From: Schistosoma mansoni
Lineage: Eukaryota; Platyhelminthes; Trematoda; Strigeidida; Schistosomatidae
Length of the DNA stretch: 64,000 nt
Direction: 5' to 3'
Assembly: GCF_000237925.1 (NCBI RefSeq)
Contig: NW_017386070.1
Span: 124,001 to 188,000 of the forward strand
The notes under the pieces: generated by a model
What the model saw: the letters and a program-made list of their open reading frames with translations, nothing else
Told to the model about the DNA's origin: nothing
The model's database searches: none
Part shown: in pieces, positions 47,466 to 60,309 of the stretch
Numbering within the stretch: the first letter of the stretch is position 1
Layout: each line of letters begins with the position of its first letter
Position numbers and translations under genes: made by a program

Positions 47466-48850
47466 AAGTCTTTCGAATTTAAAACTAAAGATTTTATTTC
47501 ATTGTGTAAAAATTTCATTTTTCGTAAATAGGAACCAGACTAACTAGTTTCATTCGCCTACAAGTCTCTAAATAAGAACATGAATCATTTCAATTGGAGG
47601 AAAAAGTTAGTAAACACGTAAAATATCAACCAACTCCCTTTTTACAACGCTAATTACGAGCAGGATTTCTATACGTTTATTCAGTCATCAAATATCCCAC
47701 TAATCATGGCAATTCTCTTGAATTTACTTCTGCATCAATTTCCTTGATATTTAGTACTTTTGGAACAACCTTAAATAATGTTCTAGTTGCATTATGTTTA
47801 AACTTATCCAGAAGGATATATTAGTAAAGTGTTGTAGGTTCTACAGTTTTTTAAACGAGCCTACAAAAAGACAATTTCCTCTCCGAGAACTATCAGTTTC
47901 GTGAAACAGATTGTACAAAACAGTCATGCCGTATAAGCAAGAAGACATTATCTTATAACGCCGAATTATAATTACAAGCGCTAGTGTTTCCGAATAGTCC
48001 GTTTAAAATCTTAGGATAAATTATTTGGTTGACATCATTTGGAAACAGATCAATACTCACTTGGAATATATGGTCAGGTAATGTGGAGAAAGGGCATGAT
48101 GCATAGTTCGTAAGAGGTACTCCTTGTGTATTGAAAGATTCCTCAGCACTTAGGATACTATTTAGTACGCAAAATGAGCTGTTGGGACCATATAAATGTT
48201 CGGATTTCACGCAGTAGCATATTGACCGGACTAACGATTACTGTCATGAAGGATCTTCACACTTATGATTCAGATGTACTTGGTATTAACTTTAGTGCAG
48301 TTCTGCTCAGTCATGTTGAAAACATGAATATCACATGCGAATTTTAAATATGCCTGATGAGAATCAGTATGTTAACCCCATTGAAATGTGCGACGAACAA
48401 ACAATGAGGTTTGCTGATTATCCAAATCCTCATTCAACGGTAATTGCATTAAGTATGTCATATTCCTTAGACCTATCTACATCTCGCTCACATAAAAACC
48501 TAAAATATCTACTTGCATGTGGCCGCTATTATTTCCGAGTGGTCATAACGATAGTCTACATATTCGACTTGAAAAAATTCCCCAGCTAGTCATGTTCAAT
48601 TCAGGACGTGAAAAACATGTGCATCTGTCAGAGTTGCCATACCACATCAATACACAATGATTCCAAAGTAGTAGCTTGATTACTGGTTTTAGATATGATT
48701 ATGGATAGAATGTATGTTTATTGCGATGAACAGAAAAAGCAACTAAAGGTTAAAAAAAAGTAAACGTATCTCCACAGTTACGAAGGATTCTCAATCATTT
48801 CTACAATGAAGGCACGTAACTAAAACTGCACCTACTTACGTTAATCAGTC
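47466..48850. other. Downstream intergenic, no gene recognised
   Basis: Holds an 85-codon minus-strand frame (47953-48210) and an 84-codon plus-strand frame (48335-48589). Neither has a domain I recognise or a matching splice context. Possibly a decayed unclassified element. Confidence 0.4.
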
Positions 48851-49000
48851 TGTAGCGGTGAATAAACACCCTAAGCAGTCTTCGGCATTGGTCCCGACCT
48901 CATTAATTTCACTAGACACACCCCAACTGAAGGTACTCGGTCACGAGTAGGTATGCCGTGCTGTTGAGCTACTTAGTACTATGCATAGATACTCATATTT
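48851..49000 (+). repeat. LTR-like repeat, family B, copy 1 (partial)
   Basis: Begins TGTAGCGGTGAATAAA and continues CAGTCTTCGGCATTGG, matching copies at 50536, 51411, 52076 and the 3' LTR of the gypsy relic at 62381. Its right end could not be placed. Confidence 0.55.
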
Positions 49001-50525
49001 ATTTCTAGCGTTTGGGAAATGATTCCAGTTCTTGACTAAAGATATCCAGTTGTCTCTCAGGTTATTTCAGATTGTCATCAAGTGATCTCATTTGGCTATT
49101 TAGAATGAGAAGTGGGAATTGTTTTTAATACTCAACAATAAGTAGCGAAATGTGCAAGGACTTGTGTGGCCATATGAAGGGATGAGATTTCTCCACAAAG
49201 CCTGTGGGTCCTAGGCTCTCTTTGAAAATGACAAACGTTTGCCTCTGCCGATTCCAGGTTGGTTGAAGCATCAGGAATGTTACGGTTTCTAACGATGAAC
49301 GTGCCCGTCGGTAAGTATCTCTATTCAATTAACCAAACACTTATTTGACCCTGGAAATTCAGCCACACTGAAAAGACATTGTACTTGCCATAACATTTTA
49401 CAACTAGAATTTCACAACCCCCATCTCCACCTATTTCTCAGCTTATCATTTAATCAGATGCCGTTACAGCAGAAAAAGTAAGGCTTTTCTTTTGTTGTTT
49501 ATACTTCATTATTTTGGTGATACACATAATTCTCGGGTATTTTTGTGTCTATTTGATGGGTCGCTTGCACAAATAAGAGTATAATTTACATTCAACCTAG
49601 CGTATCCTAAAATATCGAAACGATTGTGCACAGGCCTTTGAATACACCAGTAAGACGTAGTGGAAGCTCAATGTCTTACAATGCTACATTCTGAAACGCT
49701 TCCTATATAATGGTCACAAAGCCTTTGGCAACAGGTTTTAGAATTTATTGGCTGCTGAGATACAATAATAATTTACATCTGACAGCAGGTAAATACTGTT
49801 TTTACAGGTATAATAAGTAATTTAATATATGGGTTTACGGATAGGATACTGCCCATGTCGAGTTATCATACAGATAAAACCCGTGAAGTTATTTATGCAC
49901 ACACCACAACAACTTAATAAACATGTTTGTGTGGTCATATTGCACAACGAGTTCACAGTTATTATAATCTGTCCAAAATAGCACTCCGTACAATCAGTGA
50001 CCTTGTCAAGTGTATGTCTGATCCAAGCATAGTTAACAACGATGAGTGGTCAACGATAATGATTTGGATAATTCAAAGCACGTCTAACTAATAGCTTTAA
50101 CTTCGGCTAACCACCGACCGAATAGCTGAGCTAACTTTGAAGAAAATGCAGATGAACCTTTTGAAATAGATGTGATATGTGATGGATTGCAGGAATGTTA
50201 CCACCCTTAACAGAAAGGATGAAAAGATATAAGTGCCTGACAACTGGAGTGTAAGGTGTAGGTAACCAAATAGCCTATCTCATTGTTATTGAGTGGCAAA
50301 CGTCTAGTCTGCGCTTGGACCTCTGGATTTGGATGTGACGAATTGATTCGGCAGAATAGCGAAACATTCACAAGTTGGAAAGCATGAGTAAGAGAAGTAG
50401 TTATTGTGTGTGGATGACCTCAATATCACCGGATGGTTGTTTCTCTTCCGTTTACCTTGTCTTCCGAAGTATTGATCTTGGTTGCTCTTCTGGAAAGACT
50501 CAGGTTAAACCAGCGACGGCAGTAC
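49001..50525. other. Intergenic, nothing recognised
   Basis: AT-rich; no exon-like or transposon-like coding sequence was seen. Confidence 0.35.
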
Positions 50526-50535
50526 ATACTTTTTT

Positions 50536-50830
50536 CAAGTGGTGAATAAATCCCCAAAATAAATAGTTCTGTAAGTCTTCGACATCTGATTCTGATCTCA
50601 TTAGTTTCATTGGACCCCCCTGGCTGAGTGCGTTCGGTCATAAATCCACACCAGATCACTAGTGGGTACTCCGTGCTGCGTTTCTCCAACCGTTGGTCAA
50701 CGTAGACCAAACGTCTCTCGATATATCGATAGTCTTTCAAATATATCTTCGAACCTCTTCACTTCTGATTTAACTGAGTTGGTAAAGTTATTGTTAAAGT
50801 TGTAAAACTCAGAATACCCGTGACACCCTT
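50536..50830 (+). repeat. LTR-like repeat, family B, copy 2
   Basis: GTGAATAAATCCCCAAAAT, then GTAAGTCTTCGACAT, CGGTCATAAATCCACACCAG, CTCGATATAT and ACTTCTGATTTAACTG appear in the same order as in copies 3 and 4. The 104-codon minus-strand frame crossing it (50426-50740) is not a gene, since the homologous stretches in the other copies are not open in a shared frame. Confidence 0.65.
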
Positions 50831-51410
50831 ATGATATTAGAAATATCAAGATAATTCAGAACGTTTTCTCCAACTTTAAAGAGAGAAGAGAAGCTGGAAC
50901 GTTTACATGGTTATAAATCCATTTTTCCTTCAATGAGAATGAAGGCTTGAATATTCATTCGACATGAACCGTTTATCCAAATAACCATACCTAACACTTT
51001 TTCCACACAATCTAAATACATACCTATTTTCAACCCTGCTACTTTACATTACAGATGCATACATTTTCCATACCCACCTCATGCATAAATCAATACAGTG
51101 ATAGGTCATACAAGTTCACCATGACCAATAATAACATGACATCGACAAACTCGGACCTGTTGTGATTTTGACCGTGCCGCAAATATTCTACATTGTTTCC
51201 ATTGTACCGTTAAGACTCGAGTTTATTTGATTCGGTCATTCATTTGCTCTGAAAAAGAGGCTTACATCCAGTGACGAAATATCAGAAAGAATATTTCCTA
51301 CTCTCTGGGATACAACAAAAATATATATATACATCGCTAATTTCCACACAATACTCAATTTACTTGATACTACAAAGTTAAACCTTGGCATTGGTTCATG
51401 ATAAAAGCGC

Positions 51411-51750
51411 TGTAACTGTAAATAATTCCCCAAAATCAATAGCTCATTAAGTGTTCGACATTGGATGCTGACCATGTTGTTTAAGTGGACTTGTTTAACT
51501 GAAGGCTTTCGGTCATGCATCCGTACCAGATCACGTTTCAACTCGGCGTGGGACACAGCTCCTACGTTTCATTAGCCAGCTTATAGAAAAGGTCCTCGAT
51601 ATATTGGTAACGAATCAAATATATCTTTCCTGCCTCTTCTCGTCTGACTTCTGATTTCTATCTGACTGGGAACGATCGAATATAGAAGGTGCTACTGGTA
51701 GCTAGTTGTAAAACTAGAACATCCGTTGCATCATCAGCGCTATCCAAAAA
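51411..51750 (+). repeat. LTR-like repeat, family B, copy 3
   Basis: Starts TGTAACTGTAAATAATTCCC and keeps GTGTTCGACATTGGATGCTG, CGGTCATGCATCCGTACCAG and CTCGATATATTGG. It ends in a stretch like TATAGAAGGTGCTACTGG, which recurs at 52345. About 875 bp after copy 2. Confidence 0.65.
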
Positions 51751-52075
51751 TATGTCAGATAGTTAAAACCGTTAGACTCTTGTGAAGTATCGAAACATGT
51801 CTGCATAGTAAAATAATATGAACTAAAGGGTTCGTAAAAAATATTTTGAAGGAAAAAAGCCAGTGAGTGAAAAAAAGTATGAATAAAAAACTTTCTCAGG
51901 GAGTGAGTAATGCATTGAAAATCAGTGAAGAGTAAAATATATATGAAAGATGATTTTTATCGAGTTAAACTATGGATTGAGTATTCTGGATTCTGAAGAA
52001 AATGGTATCTAATTCATTATTTTAATGGATGTTTGAACATTCACATTGATGTTAAGAACTGCAACCGATCAGTCT

Positions 52076-52385
52076 TGTAGTGATAAATAAATCTTCAGAA
52101 TCAATAGCTTTGTAAGTCTTCGACATTGCATGCTGACCACATTGGTTTTAATGGACTCACTTAGCTGAACGCGCTCGGTCATGCATCTGCACCAGATCAC
52201 GAGTTGGAACATAGTGCTCAACGTCTCCTGCGATCACTAGCTGGTTTAGATCAGTCACTCCTCGATACATTGATAATCTATCGAATATATCATCCAACCT
52301 CCTCCCTTCTGAATTTTGATTTTACTGGGTGGGCGCGATTCATTATAGAAGGTGTTACTGGTAAAGCGTTGTCAAACTAAATTAC
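52076..52385 (+). repeat. LTR-like repeat, family B, copy 4
   Basis: Starts TGTAGTGATAAATAAATC; contains GTAAGTCTTCGACATTGCAT, CGGTCATGCATCTGCACCAG and TATAGAAGGTGTTACTGG. About 665 bp after copy 3. It directly abuts the truncated CR1-like LINE that starts at about 52386. Confidence 0.65.
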
Positions 52386-55300
52386 CTGTAGTATCTTCAA
52401 TGTCATCGGCACCGGAACTCGCATTCGGCTTAAGGCCTTTGATGGTGTTGTGTATACCACTATAACCAAAGTTAATGACACTAAGATGAATTTTGCTGAT
52501 GCACATTACGTTAATATCTGGGGCATGAGATGTATTCCCATTGTGAGAAAACCGTTTTCTCAACAGTTCACATATGACGGTTTGGTCATAATACGTCACA
52601 TCATTGCGCAGTATATAATGAATGCTGTAACTGGCGTTCTTTCTTATGAGTTTTTCAAGGAGACAATATAAGTTTTGGGCTTTAGATGTAGCAGTGAGAG
52701 CAGTACGTTCCTCTTCCTGTTTATGTCTGTTGTGCTGACTTTCACTCCTTGAAGTACACAGTATATTTGGTGCAGGGCTTTGAAGTCTTTTGATATATAG
52801 TACGTTGTTTTTAGTTTCCACAGCTTAGACCTAGTCTTTTGGTTGATATAGGGAGTAATTGTTTTAAAATCAATCTTTTGGGGGATAGTAGTGTCCAGTG
52901 CATATTTGGTAGTAGTATTGAATATTCTTAATGTTTTTAAGAGGTTATTACTAGTAAATAAACTGTTCCAGTCAGAGTGCTTTATTAGAAATCGAAAGTT
53001 TTCCCAGTCAGCGTTTGCACAGTCTGTATATTGGAAACACATATTTAATGACTTTAATGTTTTGCACTTGGCAAGAATCGGAAGGGTGCGGAAGACTAGT
53101 TTATGATCGCTGTTGTGAAACCTTTCCCCAACCACCATTGATATTGGTGCGACATTGTAACAGAATATGAAGTCCAGGATGTTGTAATTTCCTGTAGGCA
53201 GGTGTACATGTTGCTGCTAACCATGTATGTTTAAGGACCTCAGTATGCTTTCAAAGCACAATGGGCCAGAATGTGTTGTCCGGCTGATGGTGGGAAGGTT
53301 GAAATCACCACAGGCAATTTCGCAGGCAATATTAAGCGAGGAAACCTTAGCAAACTCACTTATAATAGTGTCAGTTGAACTAGGAGTGCTAGGAGCTCGA
53401 TTTGTACGACCGATTAGTATTTTACATTCATGAGTGTGTACAGTAAGCCATGTCGAATGAGGTAGTATGGTGAGTATATAGTCGCTATAGATTTCTTCTT
53501 TCATATTATTTTTATGCAGATACAAGACAACCACCACCCTCCTTGGTAACTCGATCGCAGAAGAAGAGCTCAGAGGTGTCTATTTGGAAGTATGAGTCTG
53601 TGATACCTGAGGACAACCAACTTTCCGTTATCAAAGTAAGTGAAGGGCTTTTTAAAAGTAACGGTGCGTAGGTGAATCGTTTTGTTTTGTACAGATCGAG
53701 TGTTGATTAACATAGGTGTCAGTTACGGTGAGTGTTTGTCTAGTAGAAGGGTGTGGTGTAAACCTAGTGGATTGTCTGTTTTCTTATGAGAAGAGGAGGA
53801 GGTATGGGTACTGGCCCCATGTTCATGTTCGTTTAGTTTATTACCAATATGGTTAATGGGAGAAAGGTAGTCGGAGGGCAGGGCAAGAGAATTATATTTA
53901 GGAACGACAGGTATAGTCAAGTGGGTTGAATGGATATATAGTGTAATTGAGGAGTGGTCAGGAGGTCCAGTCAAGTAGCTTTTGATACTATAGACAGTTG
54001 TCAGAGGAGAGACAGATATGTCACTCCAAATTGCTTCAGAGTAAATAGACGGTCTCATAATGATGGGATCGTCGCCCTCAACATTTGGAGACCCCATAAC
54101 AGCACTATCAAGCGAAAAGGATATAACAAAAGATGAGGTGGTGCATATGTCAATTTAGGGGAAATCTGAGAGTTGTTTAGGGTGGTCGGACTTTGTTGTT
54201 ATCTAGAATCAATATGTAGATGCCCAATTAGGCCAACATTTTGGTCTCTCTGTGTGTGATGGGCAGTTCTAGTCCTATTATGGATAGCCAGGGGGTTTTA
54301 TGGTTCTGGAAAGTATCGGGGGATTGCCAAGAGAGGTGTTCCTGTTGTGTGTGGTGTACTGGTTCCTGGAGCTTGGGTGGTGCACATTGGCGTCACACGT
54401 AGGTGTGGTCTTTGTCGGGTGTAGCCTCACGTTGGGATGATTGGTTACTGCCAGTCCACTATTTTTGTTGTAGAGCATTCTTCTGATGCAAAAAGGTGCA
54501 TGTTGCGGGTACAGGGTGCTGGGGTTGTTGTGGGTTTCTACACAGAGTTAAGTATTATTTCGTACTACGGTGTCTGAGCGGCGCAGCTATTAGAGAGATT
54601 CCTGGGGAGACTGTCCTTAGGCTTTTACCGTAGCCGCTAGGGCAATGCTGTGGCACCATTGAGGCATAATTGGATTGGCACGTCGAGGCAGCTGTGTGTT
54701 TGGGCTTAGGATGAATGGTTGTAGCTGCTCTATGTGCATTCTTGGTCTTAAGACTTATAGCAGTTTGCGATGTGCCCCCAATTTTAAGACGGGTAGTGTA
54801 TGGTGTTTTAGGACTTGTGCAATGGCCATTGTTGTAACTATCGCTACTACGTAGGCTGGGTCGATTGGTTTGCAATTCATTGAAGACTGGAATGCTGGAT
54901 AGCAGTCCTAACATGGATGATCCTAATTTTTTTAAATGTTGGAATACGTTCTAGTAATGACTGACTATTAAGCAGGTGATTGACTTCTGCGATACTCTCA
55001 AAATGAAATAGAATGGGACATTAGGCTTTAGTTTGTTCTCTACGTAGTCTTGCTACACACCAGGATTGCGACAACCCGCATTCTTGTAGTAGAATATTTC
55101 TAATTAACTTTATGTTCGCGCTATCAGGTATATTATACACAATGACATTTCGCATACTCTCTAGTCATTTCAGCACTTCAGATGATATATGGTCAATTAA
55201 TTTTTCAGTGTATTTTATGATTTCGACATAAGGATTTTCTTGAACACTGATTAATTATGTGTATGGTAACAGGTCTTGAATAGTTTGGGCGAGGCTATGT

Positions 55301-55460
55301 TCTATTTGTGACGAGAACGCGATTGGTATAATGGAGACATTTATTATTATAACCAATTGTACCAGTGATTGTTTTGCTGTACTTGTTTGTTTAAGTGTAC
55401 AACACACACACACATTCTTCCGTTGCCTGTGACCTTGCACGAACTCAAATACGCTCGGCA
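52386..55460 (-). mobile_element. CR1-like LINE, 3'-truncated
   Basis: Minus strand. ORF2 begins near 53720 with an APE-type endonuclease: an LITESWL-like block (about 53640), GGGC, then frame 53537-53217 with GDFN (53299-53310), and frame 53138-52644 with the SDH motif (HNSDHKL, about 53115). A linker follows, then frame 52821-52372 reaching GLKPNASSGADDI, the first RT block, where the element stops. Several frameshifts break it. The region 53720-55460 holds ORF1-like frames (for example 54914-54555, Pro/Thr/Ser-rich) assigned only by position. Confidence 0.75.
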
Positions 55461-58400
55461 CTTCCGCTTGTTAACTTTGGCACGTCTCGGTATTCTTTCG
55501 ATACCACGAGACCGTCAACAAATATATTTTATTTCAACTGTCAACAGCCTTCTGGTTTTTGGATTACCGAGGAATCCAGCTCGATATCTGTCACGTAATC
55601 TTCTTTTAGTGATGATCATAGTCAATCACGACTCGACGCCATCTATAGGTTCTGTTTGACTGTTTTAGAACTACTACTGGTGAGATTATTGGAATTTATG
55701 TACTGCCCTTTATTTTGGTTGATTCTGATCGACAACCATCACCCTATCCGTAAAGCAGTGATGCAGATTGCTGATTATGCCTGTGAAAACTGCGTGTACC
55801 TCCTCTGTCAGAAATATATTGATACTACAACTAGAATTCTCTACCATAATATATAATATTGACACTTATCGGTATGACGTTCAAGGACACGATTCCCAAT
55901 ACATTGCAACTGCCGAAATGTTACAATGAAAGTCATTAGTTATCAGATTGTCCGCATTTCAAACCATGTCCTCTCAAAGTTCGACCACTGTGTTACCGCC
56001 AACGCCCAATGTAATCAGTTGTTAAATCATAGAACGTCGAAATCTTCGCTTACTTATACTTACTAATAATGCTTTTTATTGATAACCCATTCCTTTTTAT
56101 TAGCTCTCAATTCAGTCTTTTATGGCAGCCAGTCAGCGTATATGGCAAGGTTAACCATTTGTGTGCTTAAAAAGAGGGACTACACCAGTCATCTCAATCA
56201 TTTCGATGAAAACAGTTGGGTAACAGTTGACAGGATGCTCCATCCACATTCCCTATCGCAATAGCTCTTGGTGACGGAGTCTTCGCATCCAAGCAGCACT
56301 ACCAGTATAACAACACTCGCTCAGGCTAAACATCTTGCAAATGCTGCAAATGTCACAGGTTTAATTCAGGTGTCGCATCATACATATAGGTTGTCTATTA
56401 TCAATACAAATACTGTCGAGGAGAAGCAGCATTTGTGGTCTGACACGCTAGAAAGCTTAAAATATAGTTCTTTATCACGGTATTTCGTGTTGACCTACTG
56501 AAGACAATTTTCAGTGAATAGTTTTCAGGAATAACGCTTCTTAGACCAATTAATACTTTCCAGAAGCTATTGGTCAGTGGTCTCACTCAAATGAATGGAT
56601 CTGCCAATGTATTTATGAGAAACAACTGAGTATTCTAGTGTAGTTACTAATTGAAATGACAGAACCACCAAAAGTATGGCTCTTGAAATAAACTGCGTGG
56701 TGGCAAATAGTGGTGCTTATTCAGTGGCGGAATGAAATGATTCATATACTATCCGTCATCTGCATTTGTGAAAGCAGACGTGAGCACCAAGCAGCTTGAT
56801 CATCGACTGTTCGGCCTCCCTTCGACCTAGAACCCCAAATTAAAGTGGCCATTTTCGACAACTGAAAATCTTCAAATAAATGAAGATGCAGCCCGGACAG
56901 AATGATGAAACGATATGTGCATACCTCGTAATTGTTGAATTCCATAATTTATGGACCTAACGAACGCTTCACGAATGAGTACCAACTGAAAAAATGGTAG
57001 GGATGAAATAGATCATTATTATCACCTGTGTGTCCGTTCTCGGAACACGTGAAGCTCCCACTGTTGAGCAGCATACCCGGAAAACATATTCAGGGGAATA
57101 ATATGTGTTACGGCAATAACTTATCTCAGAGCTGCACCGGTTCTCATTGAGTGATCGTTTGATAACCATCAGTATACATTTTCATGATGAACCACATTCG
57201 GAAGTTTTTAATTGCCTAAACCTAATAATGTGGTTAAATGTTTTACAATTCACACAAGCAAGCTTGGTTGACAATGTCTTTTTATTGTTTTGCTGTTTGG
57301 CTAACTCGATAAATGATAATAAGAAGATTCCAAAACCCTGAAGACTGAACAGAAAGGCACGAAATTGCTAAAGCAACTGTAGTAAAATGGGGAAATTAGG
57401 CATCTAGGTAACAAAACTCTACACCAAGTTTGCTCCATAACGCAGAGGTGAGCCTCCTAAAATCACCTCAAGAACACCCTACACATACGCAAAACCCTCG
57501 GATCTAGCTTTCCATCCACGCCTGAGTAACAGTATGTCGATTATGTCACCTAGAAATTTCAGTCGATCCAGAGGTTTGCACAAGATACTCTGTATACTTA
57601 AATCATAGATATTTTATAATGTATAGTGAAATTCGTAATCCTAAGTGGATATTTGATGGTGTGAAGAGGCAGTGGAAATGAGCAACTCGAAAGTGTTACT
57701 GCCTGAACTTCTTGTAAAATGTACCATCTCCAGGAATAAAAGCTGAGGATTATATATGTGCTCACATATACATATATGTGCACATACATACACATGGATT
57801 ATAAACATGTATCGTGGCGTAAATGACCTTAGCTGATTAGTCATCAAAAGGGGAATTTTGACCGGTGGATAGGTGCACAGAATACAGTTGTCTGTTGTTG
57901 ACGTATTCTTTTTCATGATATGCTGGTGAGATACCTTCTTCGTGATCATGTCTGATGGTCACGGTTCCGTTTCTACATCATTTGATACCGAAACCTGTAT
58001 ATCCTTATAACTGACGTTTCAAAAATCATAGCCCTTATCACGGTGAAACTGACCTCGCTTAACGCAGTGTCTGTCTAGCTTTTCAATACATTATGACGAG
58101 GCTTTTGTCGTGAAAGAGTTATGCCTTTTCAACATACTCAAGTAATTGTGTGGCAGCTTAACTTAGGGTTATATTTGTTGTCTCAAATTCTGGATTGATT
58201 ATACCAAATTTTGCATCCATACTTGGGAGTAATGTCCAACAAGGTTGATTGCAGTAGGGGCAAGTCAAGATACGATAAAAAAGGTAGGTCCACTCAAAGC
58301 CGCCCGCCGTTTCGTTCAAACGATCTCGAACGGCCTAGTTTTAGGTGGCCATTCCGTATTTCACTCGCTGTGTGTTGGCTGGGTATCCGTTGGGTTGCGT

Positions 58401-59725
58401 GGATTTAAAGTACTTCTATATTTAAGTAGTCTTTTGCTGCAGTAAAATCGTAAAATCATTGAGAAAACATTGATTAAATTTTCTCTGTCTTTTAGCGTAC
58501 AGGTTGGATTGATTGTTGTTTCGCAACTTAGTCTGGGATGCCAATTGCTCTACCAAACTTCAACGCCTCTGCTTAAGACTCGGTAAGGTTCAGCCAGCAA
58601 CGCAGTACTAATGAGTTAACAAGTTTAGACACACGTTTACTTAGATCACTATTTTGTACAAAGTTTAGGACGAAATGCCAAATAACCGGAAAGGTTTAAG
58701 CTTCCACCTTATATGCTAATGATACTTCCTGCAGTTGGTCAAGTATCATGGCAAGGATTAACTATTTGCTTTGTTTCATAATTAATCCATGTTCAAGATA
58801 TGTTTCAGTTGACGTAGGCAAGGTGAGCAGGCGTACTGGAAGCTGGACTGGTTTAGATAGTGTGCTAAACCAATTTCAAAACGTAGGAAAGGACAACTTC
58901 ATCCCTTCCTAGACTACCCATAATCACTACGCACATGTTGACAGTAAATTGCCGAGGGACATGGAATGAAATATATTTTTGTGGTATTTCACTGCACATT
59001 TGGTTGTAAGTGTAAATCTCAAGGTCTAACAGTGAATAGGGAAGTTTAGGTACCATGTGACGCTTAATGTCTAAGTTTCTCAGCTGCCAATCAACGTTCC
59101 GTGTATTATAATGTCATTCAAGATGCTTCATAATCATCGTTGTAGTAGCTCATGGGCGGCTTTTGATCCATGGATCAGACGAGGTGAAACTGTAATATAT
59201 GGACGACCTTTGAGTGACGCCAAAGCAGCTTGGTTCGTCCATAAATTATAGTCTCGCCCCAGAAGATAAAGTTTTTGGCCGGTGACGCTGCGATCGTCAT
59301 CAACAGATGAAGCAGTAAGACGTATTCAGGATCAAACCGGCATGCAGGTCACTGCTGCTGATGTGAAGACGAAGATAGCTCAACTCTACACAGTTAGGAG
59401 TATAAATGTATATTTCAGGTTGTTCCAAAATAACATGGCTTCATTCCTCAAGCGAAGCAAACAATATGTAGAAATTTAACGAAGCCAAAAATGTACGAAC
59501 AATAGACGTTTTTGGAAAAATGGTTGGATATCTGTTCTCCCAGTTATCTGATGTTCATCTTTGAGGATTGTGTGGTACGACCAATACCACTATAGATGTA
59601 TCGATAATCTTAACGTGTAAATGTTTGTGAAAATTAGAAACAACTAAGTGTTTGCTTTATAAGTACTCGTTTCGTTATGAAAACTTGTGGTACTGTAGTA
59701 CCGTCCCGTAAATTGCATATCTAAC
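55461..59725. other. 4.3 kb intergenic, no gene recognised
   Basis: Open frames of 60-102 codons occur on both strands (for example 57641-57949 minus, 56268-56501 plus, 58211-58408 plus), but none shows a known domain or a consistent splice context. Contains a short CA run near 55401 and TA/TG-rich palindromic sequence near 57750-57795. Confidence 0.4.
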
Positions 59726-59729
59726 GGTA

Positions 59730-59960
59730 AATAACTTTTCGAAATAAATAATCCTGTAAGTTTTCAACATTAGCGCTGACATCGTTAGTCCTACAGAACA
59801 TTCCACATCTCTCGCATTCTTAACATCTATCATGTTTTCAGGCGCTCCGACTCTCCACATAGAAGCTCATCGCGAATAAGTTCTGTTTCTAGACCAAGAG
59901 AAATGAATAACCTTGATCGGTGTTGGTACCAGATCACCTGTGGTAAATTGTCCTGGTATC
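59730..59960 (+). repeat. Degenerate family B LTR, possible 5' LTR
   Basis: GAAATAAATAATCCTGTAAG, TTCAACATTAGCGCTGAC and ACCAGATCACCTGTGG align loosely with copies 2-4. Position ahead of the gypsy pol relic suggests its 5' LTR, with gag and protease largely lost or unrecognisable. Confidence 0.4.
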
Positions 59961-60309
59961 CTCCTAGCCGATAAACGTTAACTGCGACCGTAACCGGAGG
60001 ACATGAACGCCTGCCAAACACTACTGATGTGCTGACGAAGTGCACTTTCTCGTCGATACTAGCACAGAGGTTGGCTTCCTTCCCGACAGATACGGTCTTC
60101 AATGTACCGGTGGCAAACTGAAAACGGATCGCCACATATGGTAAAATATACGTTCCTCCTGACGTGTGTTTACGCAAAATCAGTCATTGTTACAGATGTT
60201 TTTATATCAATCATTGACAACATAATCTATTCATCGACCCGTCAAAACGGAGGTCAATAGATGAAGATAACAAATTATCTGTTTGTAGAACTATACTTTC
60301 TGGTTGTAG

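Noticed and set aside
50426-51556. Minus-strand frames of 104 and 106 codons sharing similar residues
   Set aside because: The similarity follows from the family B repeat; the copies at 48.8 and 52.1 kb are not open in that frame, and it lies antisense to LTR sequence.
57750-57795. TA/TG-rich palindromic run as a possible origin or hairpin
   Set aside because: Simple-sequence character typical of AT-rich DNA; no supporting structure around it.
59830-60177. 115-codon minus-strand frame
   Set aside because: It is antisense to the gypsy relic's LTR/leader region, and no domain was recognised.
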